DNA of 7,769 nt, from the NCBI GenBank assembly GCA_017555685.1, contig JAFZFW010000047.1, positions 1 through 7,769 on the forward strand, written 5' to 3'. The notes beneath the pieces were generated by a model. It saw only the letters and a list, made by a program, of their open reading frames with translations, ran no database searches and was not told the DNA's origin. The DNA is from Methanocorpusculum sp. Lineage in GTDB: Archaea > Halobacteriota > Methanomicrobia > Methanomicrobiales > Methanocorpusculaceae. Shown here one piece after another: positions 1 to 5,386 of this stretch; position 1 is the stretch's first letter; each line of letters begins with the position of its first letter. Made by a program: the position numbers and the translations under genes.

Positions 1-858
1 TGCTACGCAGTCTTAACCGCAGTCGCACAGGCAACCACCACCATGAAGATGGGTCCGGGAATCATGAACGCATTCACCGACACCCCAGCAGCAATGGCAT
101 CCTTCGCCTGTACCCTCAACGAGATTTCCGACGGCCGTGCAACTCTCGGTATCGGCCCAGGTGACCTCTCCACCCTTCCAAAGCTCTGCATCAACCCAGA
201 GAAGCCAGTCGGAAGACTCGGTGACGCAATCGACACCATCCGCGAGCTTACCACTGGTGCAGAAGTCAAGAAGTCCGGCAAGGCATTCTTCGACTACGAC
301 GGTGCAAAGCTGACTGGTGTTACCCTCCCAGGAAAGAAGGGCATCCCAATCTACGTCGGAGCACAGGGTCCGAAAGTACTCGAGCTCGCAGGTCTTAAGG
401 GAGACGGAGCACTTATCAACGCATCCAACCCGAAGGACTTCGAAGTTGCAATCCCAATCATCAAGGGCGCATGCGACTCCATCGGCAAGAAGGGATTCGA
501 TGTCGGTGCATACACTGCACTCTCCATCGACAAGGACGAGAAGAAGGCAAAGAAGGCAGCAAAGATCGTCTCTGCATTCATCGCAGCAGGATCCCCAGAA
601 GCACTTCTCCTCCGCCACGGTCTCGACCTCAACAACGTTGCAAAGATCAAGGACGCACTCGCACGCTTCGACTTCAAGTCTGTCAACGAGCTCGTCACTG
701 ATGCTGAACTCAACGCATTCACCATCTGCGGTACTCCAGACACCATCCGCCAGAAGTGTGAAGACTTAACCGCAGCCGGCGTTACCCAGATCATCTTCGG
801 TTCCCCGCTTGGACCGGACATGACCAACTCTATCCGCCTGCTCGGAAAGATTATGTAA
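1..858 (+). CDS. mer: F420-dependent 5,10-methylene-H4MPT reductase (Mer), 5'-truncated
   Basis: This is the C-terminal 285 codons of Mer, the cytoplasmic bacterial-luciferase-fold enzyme that reduces methylene-tetrahydromethanopterin to methyl-tetrahydromethanopterin with reduced F420, a core step of methanogenesis. The frame is open from base 1 (residues CYAVLTAVAQ...), so the true start lies upstream. Family members are usually about 320-330 residues, so roughly 40 are missing. Visible family signatures are the early KMGPGIMNAFTDTPAAMAS stretch, EISDGRATLGIGPGD, GIPIYVGAQGPKVLELAG, and the closing GSPLGPDMTNSIRLLGKIM. Codon use is strongly biased (AAG, ATC, GAC, CTC; proline CCA in 10 of 15 visible cases), which fits a very highly expressed enzyme and differs from the CCG preference of the other genes here. 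The stop codon TAA lies inside a stem-loop. The family call is certain; only the N-terminus is unseen. Confidence 0.96.
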   Translation, partial: CYAVLTAVAQATTTMKMGPGIMNAFTDTPAAMASFACTLNEISDGRATLGIGPGDLSTLPKLCINPEKPVGRLGDAIDTIRELTTGAEVKKSGKAFFDYDGAKLTGVTLPGKKGIPIYVGAQGPKVLELAGLKGDGALINASNPKDFEVAIPIIKGACDSIGKKGFDVGAYTALSIDKDEKKAKKAAKIVSAFIAAGSPEALLLRHGLDLNNVAKIKDALARFDFKSVNELVTDAELNAFTICGTPDTIRQKCEDLTAAGVTQIIFGSPLGPDMTNSIRLLGKIM

Positions 859-902
859 ATTGGGGAAACCCATTTACACAATATTTTCCCGCTCTTTTCT
901 CT
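855..902 (+). terminator. Stem-loop over the mer stop codon plus T-rich tract
   Basis: Bases 855-860 (GTAAAT) and 862-864 (GGG) pair with 869-871 (CCC) and 872-877 (ATTTAC). This gives a 9-bp stem with one bulged T at 861 and a GAAA tetraloop at 865-868. The stem contains the TAA stop (856-858). A pyrimidine/T-rich stretch follows at 884-900 (TTTTCCC then CTTTTCT), resembling an archaeal U-rich termination region. The pairing is seen directly; a role in termination or 3'-end stabilisation of an abundant mRNA is inferred. Confidence 0.55.
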
Positions 903-929
903 GCCGCTATCTAAAGTGCTTTTGTACCG

Positions 930-946
930 TCTGACAAATAGTCAGA
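930..946. promoter_or_regulatory. Perfect palindrome directly before the MscS gene
   Basis: TCTGAC (930-935), spacer AAATA (936-940) and GTCAGA (941-946) form a perfect 6-bp inverted repeat that ends one base before the ATG at 948. No Shine-Dalgarno motif is visible here. If the mRNA is leaderless this is a candidate operator between promoter and start site. If it has a leader, the hairpin would sit where the ribosome binds. Function is inferred. Confidence 0.35.
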
Positions 947-947
947 T

Positions 948-1949
948 ATGCTTACCACGGATACTGCAGTCCACAGTTTTATCATTCTTGGAATCGGACT
1001 TGCAGTGATTCTTGTGCTGTATGCAGCTAAGAGAATCCTTTCAGCAAGAACGAAAGGTATCCCGCGGGCAGTAATCAGGGCACTCTATGCCCCGCTTCTC
1101 GTGTGTATCGAGCTGATTACTGCGTATGTGATTGCTGAGACCGCATTTCCTGAGTTCCTCTCCGTTGAGGACATGTACTTTTCCGCTGTTGCGATTCTTC
1201 TCGGGACATGGGCAGTGTATCGGATAGTTATCTATCTCATCGACCATGCGATGCCCCAAACGCGTGAGAGAACCAGAAAGATTGCCCCGCTTACGAAATT
1301 TGCCGCGCAGATTCTCATCTGGGCTGTCGGTATTTTTATGATTCTCTCAACCCTGCAGGTGAATATCTCCCCGCTTCTTGCAAGTGCCGGTGTTTTAGGA
1401 ATTGCCGCAGCGCTTGCGGCACAGGATTTTCTTGGAAACATCTTCAGCGGAATCGTGCTCTACACCGATGCGCCGTTTGCGGAAGGCGACTGGGTGTATC
1501 TGAGCAGCACGTATGGACATGTTCTCCATGTCGGTCTTCGCAGTACCCGGATTATGACCGAAGACAGCCAGATGATGATTATCCCGAACTCGACGATTGC
1601 AAATAACATCATCATGAACTACTCAAAGCCCACCGAGGTCCTGTTAATCCGCGAGAATGTCGGCGTTGCCTACGGCTCGGATGTTGCGCTGGTAAAACGA
1701 AGCCTGCATGATGCAGTAAAATCTGCCGCGGAAAAGTCCGCAGATGTCTCCCTCGCGATTGAGACCGAGGTTGACTTCATGGAGTTTGGCGATTCAAGCC
1801 TGATATTCGAGGTGACATTCGGCGCGGCATCAACCAGCGTCCGGCGTGATGCAGCAGACAGGGTAAACTGTGAGATTGACCGGATATTCCGCGAGAGAGG
1901 AATTGAGATTCCCTTCCCGCAGCGGGTTGTACGGGTGGTAAAAGAGTGA
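948..1949 (+). CDS. MscS-family mechanosensitive ion channel
   Basis: This 333-residue membrane protein belongs to the small-conductance mechanosensitive channel family, which opens under membrane tension to release solutes during hypo-osmotic shock. Hydrophobic segments lie at about residues 9-30, 45-65, 76-97 and 114-136. They are followed by the pore-lining helix at about 141-171, with the Ala/Gly-rich pattern ASAGVLGIAAALAAQDFLGN typical of MscS TM3. The beta domain then shows FAEGDWV (177-183), GLRSTRIMTED (196-206) and IIPNSTIANN (211-220). The C-terminal alpha/beta domain ends in the family-typical RGIEIPFPQR (317-326). It therefore has two more predicted TM helices than the three of E. 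coli MscS. The ATG at 948 is the first in frame and lacks an SD motif. The gene stands alone after mer and ends only 6 bp from the stop codon of the convergent membrane-protein gene. Confidence 0.93.
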   Translation: MLTTDTAVHSFIILGIGLAVILVLYAAKRILSARTKGIPRAVIRALYAPLLVCIELITAYVIAETAFPEFLSVEDMYFSAVAILLGTWAVYRIVIYLIDHAMPQTRERTRKIAPLTKFAAQILIWAVGIFMILSTLQVNISPLLASAGVLGIAAALAAQDFLGNIFSGIVLYTDAPFAEGDWVYLSSTYGHVLHVGLRSTRIMTEDSQMMIIPNSTIANNIIMNYSKPTEVLLIRENVGVAYGSDVALVKRSLHDAVKSAAEKSADVSLAIETEVDFMEFGDSSLIFEVTFGAASTSVRRDAADRVNCEIDRIFRERGIEIPFPQRVVRVVKE

Positions 1950-1955
1950 AGAGGA

Positions 1956-2822
1956 TTATTTGTATTTGAACCAGCGTCCCTTCTCGTCGTACTCTCCGTC
2001 CTCTTCAGCCGGACGGTGAACAGCAGAGCCGGAGTAATTGGTCAGCATCCGCTTGAAGAAGTAGGTCTTGTACGAAACAAAGAACGGAACAAAGACCAGA
2101 GCAGTTACTGCAAGCGAAACAACGGAAGCCCAGATAATCTCCGGTGTTAAGACAAGCGCGGTAAGCTCTTCAACCGGCATAGCAGTGAGTGCCTCTTCGC
2201 TGATTTCCGCAAGCGGCAGAAGTGCTTCGAATCCGACAACACTCATCACAAATGACATGAAGAAGGATGCAAAGAAGATGACTGCGATGTTCATCAGATA
2301 GAAGGCAGTAATCGAAAACGAACCAAGAGCAACCCGCCGTGCACTGTCCTTTACTGCCTGACCCATCGTTAAGTTGTGGCGGATTGCGGTGATATCGGCA
2401 AAGTAGCAGAAGAAAACCAGCGGAATGACCACAAAGAGACTGATGTATAACGAAAGCTCGGCAGGAACGCCGAACAGCAGCAGAAGTGTGGTCACCAGAT
2501 TCATTAAGAACCAGGTAAGCAGAACCAGTAAGATGTTGGGGAACAGACAGCGTCTGAATCCATATCTGGCATATATTTTGAATGCGCCTTTCTTCTTGTT
2601 GTTATCGATTAAAACCCCGTAGGTTCCGGCAAGCACATACGGAAATGCGAAGAAGAAGAGCACCATGACAGCAAGCCCTGCAACCTCGTTTACTGCGTAT
2701 GCCAGATAGTAGGTCAGAAGAATGGCTGCGGCAGAAAAGATGCCGGAGATCCAGACATGCGGCATCTTTCCATAGGCTTTAATCGCCTGCGTGAGAGCGG
2801 AAAATACCATCTTTCGTCTCAC
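1956..2822 (-). CDS. Six-TM membrane protein of unknown function (resembles archaeal DUF7847/DUF4013-like proteins)
   Basis: This is a predicted integral membrane protein of 288 residues from the GTG at 2822, or 284 from the ATG at 2810. Hydrophobic segments lie near residues 23-43, 49-71, 94-117, 124-145, 168-196 and 230-251, with basic inter-TM stretches (DNNKKKGAFKIYARYGFRR). The hydrophilic tail carries HRPAEEDGEYDEKGRWFKYK. This architecture, including a Tyr/Phe-rich last TM followed by a short acidic tail, recalls uncharacterised methanogen membrane proteins; the family name is from memory. The function is unknown. It is the last gene of a three-gene minus-strand operon and overlaps the preceding stop by 4 bp (GTGA). 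The ATG at 2810-2808 has a good SD (GGTGA, 7 nt spacer) made from the overlap itself, whereas the GTG has only AAGGAA close by, so the ATG may be the real start. Confidence 0.75.
   Translation of the reverse strand: MRRKMVFSALTQAIKAYGKMPHVWISGIFSAAAILLTYYLAYAVNEVAGLAVMVLFFFAFPYVLAGTYGVLIDNNKKKGAFKIYARYGFRRCLFPNILLVLLTWFLMNLVTTLLLLFGVPAELSLYISLFVVIPLVFFCYFADITAIRHNLTMGQAVKDSARRVALGSFSITAFYLMNIAVIFFASFFMSFVMSVVGFEALLPLAEISEEALTAMPVEELTALVLTPEIIWASVVSLAVTALVFVPFFVSYKTYFFKRMLTNYSGSAVHRPAEEDGEYDEKGRWFKYK
2808..2822 (-). promoter_or_regulatory. SD sequence embedded in the upstream stop codon, deciding the start of the membrane-protein gene
   Basis: Read on the minus strand, bases 2824-2819 are CGGTGA, containing the GTG candidate start (2822-2820), the TGA stop of the upstream gene (2821-2819) and the SD core GGTGA (2823-2819). 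The ATG at 2810-2808 sits 7-8 nt downstream, an ideal SD spacing. This is consistent with termination-coupled re-initiation. The motif is seen; the coupling is inferred. Confidence 0.45.
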
Positions 2823-3400
2823 CGGTTCCTTGGCATAGCCACGAATTCTCTGACCTGCAGGTCAAAGAAGGTTGCCGTGTGTGACGGCTGAATGACCAGA
2901 ACCGTATCTGCACCTTCTGCCGTGCCGCCGACAGCAATGACCTCGCGGTCAACCGGAACTGCCCCCTGATCTGCAGCGATTAATACGCACTCAACAGCCA
3001 CCTTCATACCAACGGCAATCGTTCTGCGGAATGCTTCCGCGATAGCCTCCGTGCGGGATGCGCCGCCAAGTCTGCGGGAAATTGCCCGCTCCATGCCGGA
3101 TAAGGAGTGCGTTCCGGTAACTATCGAGACACCTTCTGCTTTCAGCTCTTCCGCAAGCTCTGCATCAAACTCCCAGATACCCGGACCTTCAAAGCCGACA
3201 GCATGGGTTACAACAACCAGGTGCAGACCCTCGCGTTTGCAGACCTCCTGGAAGATGCGGGCAGTGTATCCGCTGCAGGATGCAACCACAACATCAGTGA
3301 TTCCAAGCTCCTTTGCACGGGCTGCGGCAAGTTCTGCACAGTCATGGGTATTCTCTTTTCCCGGAGCGGAAAAGTAGGTAATGGATTTTTCTATCTTCAT
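2819..3400 (-). CDS. Stand-alone pyruvate kinase alpha/beta (C-terminal) domain protein
   Basis: This 193-residue soluble protein belongs to the archaeal/bacterial group (COG1751-like) that resembles only the C-terminal alpha/beta domain of pyruvate kinase. The catalytic TIM barrel is absent, so it is not itself a pyruvate kinase. Visible group motifs are YFSAPGKENT (9-18), VVVASCSGYTARIF (37-50), VVTHAVGFEGPG (63-74), VTGTHSLSGMERAISRRLGG (94-113), GMKVAVECVLIAADQGAVP (131-149) and AVGGTAEGADTVLVIQP (156-172). In true pyruvate kinases this domain binds allosteric effectors; a ligand-sensing role here is inference. The ATG at 3400 follows AGAGGGA on the mRNA, 3 nt after the acylphosphatase stop. 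Its own stop overlaps the next gene, so all three genes should be co-transcribed. Confidence 0.88.
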   Translation of the reverse strand: MKIEKSITYFSAPGKENTHDCAELAAARAKELGITDVVVASCSGYTARIFQEVCKREGLHLVVVTHAVGFEGPGIWEFDAELAEELKAEGVSIVTGTHSLSGMERAISRRLGGASRTEAIAEAFRRTIAVGMKVAVECVLIAADQGAVPVDREVIAVGGTAEGADTVLVIQPSHTATFFDLQVREFVAMPRNR

Positions 3401-3403
3401 ACG

Positions 3404-3676
3404 TTATTCCCTCTTTACCACAAAGTTCGTGAACTCAGTAAATACATAATCGGCGACCTCAATATTTTTGACAATCGCCCGCGGACAGGAGTAGGTCATG
3501 GAGAGGAACTTTTCGATAACTGCTTCCTCACCCGTTACCAGAGCGCGAACACGTCCGTCTGCAAGGTTTTCCACTTCACCGCAAAGACCGGTGCTGTCTG
3601 CAGTATGTTTTATGCAGGCACGGAATCCGACTTTCTGTACTTTTCCGGAGAAGAGAATTTCGACGGTTTTGATCAT
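3404..3676 (-). CDS. acyP: Acylphosphatase
   Basis: This is a 90-residue, full-length, single-domain acylphosphatase, a small cytoplasmic enzyme that hydrolyses carboxyl-phosphate bonds such as those in acetyl phosphate or 1,3-bisphosphoglycerate. The signature GKVQKVGFR (11-19) contains the phosphate-binding loop and catalytic Arg19. The second signature GEVENLADGRV (33-43) contains catalytic Asn37. The common VQGVGFR has Lys instead of Gly (VQKVGFR), a variation that should still leave the Arg in place. The ATG at 3676 has an AGGA motif 7 nt upstream. It is the first gene of a minus-strand operon with the pyruvate kinase-like domain protein and the membrane protein. Confidence 0.93.
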   Translation of the reverse strand: MIKTVEILFSGKVQKVGFRACIKHTADSTGLCGEVENLADGRVRALVTGEEAVIEKFLSMTYSCPRAIVKNIEVADYVFTEFTNFVVKRE

Positions 3677-3730
3677 AGCAGAGTCCTGTCCTTTGATTAC
3701 CTAAACTATTGGCTGTGATGATTTAATAAG
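3677..3730 (-). promoter_or_regulatory. acyP: Putative promoter and SD of the acyP operon
   Basis: On the minus strand a TATA-like CTTATTAAAT lies at 3730-3721. A start site about 25 nt downstream would fall near 3700 and give a leader of about 24 nt. That leader carries AGGACAGGA (3692-3684), whose AGGA is 7 nt from the ATG. The SD is seen directly; the TATA assignment rests on consensus and spacing only. Confidence 0.4.
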
Positions 3731-3788
3731 TAGTTGCGGACAGCGGCGGCAGAAAAATACCTAAAGCAGAAGCGAGAATAGATTAGAT
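3731..3788 (+). promoter_or_regulatory. Putative promoter region of the methyltransferase-like lipoprotein gene
   Basis: An A-rich AGAAAAATAC (3751-3760) lies about 30 bases before the ATG at 3789, the distance expected for an archaeal TATA element of a leaderless or near-leaderless transcript. No convincing SD precedes the ATG. The assignment is weak. Confidence 0.2.
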
Positions 3789-4565
3789 ATGAATAGAACC
3801 CGCCGGCAGGTATTTGCTGTACTGACTGCGGCACTGCTTATCGCCGGAATATTTAGTGCAGGATGTATCAGTACCATAAACCCGCTCCCGCATGAAGTGA
3901 TGATTCGGGAAAATGTCATCTCTGTTGACCCGGAGTATGTGCCGTCATCCCTGATTGTGTCTCTTCTGATGAATCCGAACGGGTATGAAACCAGTCTCTT
4001 TGATGCAATCGATGAATTCCTCCCGCGGGAAAACCCGGTAATTGAAGTCGGAGCCGGAATCGGTGCAGTGTCTGCATATGTAAATGACCGTATCTTCATC
4101 AAAACAGAGCATATCGCCTTAGAGCCGAACCCGTACTATACCGGGCTTTTGAAGGAGACAAAAGCAAAGAACAACTTAGGGACACGGTTTGTACAGGGCG
4201 CAATCAACTATGATTCGGCATTTGTCCCGTACGTGGTTGCCCGCAATGTTGTTGATACCGCAAACGCATACTCAGAAGAGACCGTTGATGTACAATCCCT
4301 GACGCTTTCCCAGGTTATCCAGTACTCCTCCTTCGTAGACAAAACCAGCATCACCCTTATCGTGGATGCAGAAGGCGTCTTTGAAGATATTTTAGATAAT
4401 GAACCGGCACTCTCCGATGCAGTCTCCGTGATTCTTGCAACAACCGCCGATGAATCAGAAATCTTCGATCTCCGCCGAAAAGCCGAAGCCGCAGGCTATA
4501 CGCTCATCAATAATCCGGCAGCAGATGAAAGCGGGCTTCTGACACTTGTCTTCAAAAGAGGATAA
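3789..4565 (+). CDS. FkbM-like SAM-dependent methyltransferase fold with a lipoprotein-type signal peptide
   Basis: This is a 258-residue protein. Residues 1-26 look like an export signal: a basic start with TRRQVF (relaxed twin-arginine pattern, residues 4-9), a hydrophobic core (VFAVLTAALLIAGIF) and a lipobox-like SAGC with Cys26. The rest resembles an FkbM-type class I methyltransferase: motif I VIEVGAGIGAV (84-94) for SAM, the acidic LEPNP (111-115) after strand 2, VQSLTLSQVIQ (168-178), and TLIVDAEGVFEDIL (189-202), which matches the FkbM D-x-E-G element. Such enzymes usually act in the cytoplasm on sugars or natural products, so a membrane-anchored copy is odd. Translation from the internal ATG at 3900 (Met38) would remove the signal and give a cytosolic protein, but neither start has a strong SD. 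The fold call is good; substrate and activity are unknown. The gene appears to stand alone, divergent from acyP. Confidence 0.7.
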   Translation: MNRTRRQVFAVLTAALLIAGIFSAGCISTINPLPHEVMIRENVISVDPEYVPSSLIVSLLMNPNGYETSLFDAIDEFLPRENPVIEVGAGIGAVSAYVNDRIFIKTEHIALEPNPYYTGLLKETKAKNNLGTRFVQGAINYDSAFVPYVVARNVVDTANAYSEETVDVQSLTLSQVIQYSSFVDKTSITLIVDAEGVFEDILDNEPALSDAVSVILATTADESEIFDLRRKAEAAGYTLINNPAADESGLLTLVFKRG

Positions 4566-4590
4566 CCTCTTTCTTTTTTCTTTTGTTTCC
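4566..4590 (+). terminator. Pyrimidine-rich transcription termination region
   Basis: CCTCTTTCTTTTTTCTTTTGTTTCC begins directly after the stop codon of the methyltransferase-like gene. It has T-runs of up to six and no clear preceding hairpin, in line with the U-rich 3' ends of archaeal transcripts. Confidence 0.5.
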
Positions 4591-4631
4591 AAAAAAACGG
4601 TGATGTGCTCTCTGCAAAAGGTTTATCCCCT

Positions 4632-4707
4632 GATACGCTGAATAAATAATCAGCGCTTTTATCAGTTCGTTAGAACAGGTTTTGCAAACCATATTTCTTA
4701 GCGTATC
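4632..4707. promoter_or_regulatory. psmB: psmB upstream region with overlapping inverted repeats
   Basis: Three symmetric elements lie here. CGCTGA (4636-4641) and TCAGCG (4650-4655) are perfect 6-bp arms around the AT-only spacer ATAAATAA. GATACGCT (4632-4639) is the exact reverse complement of AGCGTATC (4700-4707), so both possible partners compete for the same left arm. GGTTT-TGC-AAACC (4678-4690) is a third small palindrome. The AATAAATAA at 4641-4649 is a TATA candidate; a start about 25 nt on would give a leader of about 50 nt. An alternative TATA is TTTTATC at 4657-4663. The repeats are seen; operator or leader-folding roles are inferred. Confidence 0.4.
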
Positions 4708-4723
4708 CTTCTTGAGGTTTCTC

Positions 4724-5365
4724 ATGACACAGGTAAATCAGGACGTAAAATCAGGAACTACCACAGTAGGTATTGCATTTGACAACGGAGTTGTCCTCGC
4801 TACTGAACGCCGGGCAACCATGGGCAACTTAATCGCAAGCAAAAAAGCAAAGAAAGTCCATGCAATCTCCCAGAACATCGGCATGACCATTGCCGGAACT
4901 GTCGGAGATGCACAGCGTCTTATCCGCATCATCAACGTAGAGTCCTCTCTCTACGAACTCCGCCGCGGATACCCGATCAGCGTCGGCGCTGTTTCTACCG
5001 TCCTCTCCAACTACTTAAACGACAACCGCTTTACCCCGTACAGCGTTCAGCTCGTTGTCGGAGGAGTAGATGCAAACGGTTCCTCCCTGTACTCTGTTGA
5101 TGCCGCAGGAGGAGCAACTCTTGAAGAGAACTTCGTCTCCACCGGCTCCGGATCCTTTACCGCATATGGTGTGTTAGAAGACCGCTTCCGCCCGAACATG
5201 ACAAAAGACGATGCAGTCCGCCTTGCTGTCCACGCACTGCGTGCAGCCATGCGTCGTGATGCAGCATCCGGTGAAGGCTACAATGTAGCAGTAATCACCA
5301 AAGACAAATTTGAATATATTGATGAGGATACAATAGCCGGCTACTTGCAGCCGGCACATGCCTAA
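4724..5365 (+). CDS. psmB: 20S proteasome beta subunit
   Basis: This is the catalytic beta subunit of the archaeal 20S proteasome, an N-terminal nucleophile threonine protease that forms the inner rings of the cytoplasmic degradation chamber; the alpha subunit gene is not in this window. The chosen ATG gives 213 residues with an 11-residue propeptide (MTQVNQDVKSG) cut before Thr12, which becomes Thr1 of mature TTTVGIAF. Catalytic companions Glu17 and Lys33 in mature numbering are present (ATERR and KAKKV), as are the GSGS turn and RDAASG, which supplies the conserved Asp and Ser near the active site. A TTG 42 bases upstream would extend the frame, but GAGGT at 4714-4718, 5 nt from ATG 4724, and the normal propeptide length favour the ATG. 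It lies 21 bp upstream of the aCPSF1 gene and is likely co-transcribed with it. Confidence 0.96.
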   Translation: MTQVNQDVKSGTTTVGIAFDNGVVLATERRATMGNLIASKKAKKVHAISQNIGMTIAGTVGDAQRLIRIINVESSLYELRRGYPISVGAVSTVLSNYLNDNRFTPYSVQLVVGGVDANGSSLYSVDAAGGATLEENFVSTGSGSFTAYGVLEDRFRPNMTKDDAVRLAVHALRAAMRRDAASGEGYNVAVITKDKFEYIDEDTIAGYLQPAHA

Positions 5366-5386
5366 TCTTTTTTGGAAACGATTTTT

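Noticed and set aside
13..618. 201-codon minus-strand open frame, Cys/Trp-rich, opposite mer
   Set aside because: It is a shadow of mer's strong codon bias. Its composition (many C, W, G) is unlike a real protein and mer is unambiguous on the other strand.
351..881. 176-codon minus-strand open frame opposite the 3' half of mer
   Set aside because: It is antisense to conserved Mer motifs and its translation shows no recognisable domain.
3107..3718. 203-codon plus-strand open frame across the acylphosphatase and pyruvate kinase-like genes
   Set aside because: It is antisense to two genes with clear family motifs, spans their junction, and has no recognisable fold.
3736..3762. GCGGACAGCG plus AGAAAAATACC, resembling pieces of the arms at 7394 and 7603
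   Set aside because: The pieces are in a different order and only partly matching; too weak to call a second copy of the element.
4682..4723. TTG start that would extend the proteasome beta subunit by 14 residues
   Set aside because: The ATG at 4724 has a GAGGT SD and gives a normal 11-residue propeptide. The extension would overlap the GGTTT-TGC-AAACC palindrome and has no family support.
5372..5386. TTG start extending aCPSF1 by 5 residues
   Set aside because: ATG 5387 fits the usual family N-terminus, and the TTG lies only 6 bp after the psmB stop without an SD.
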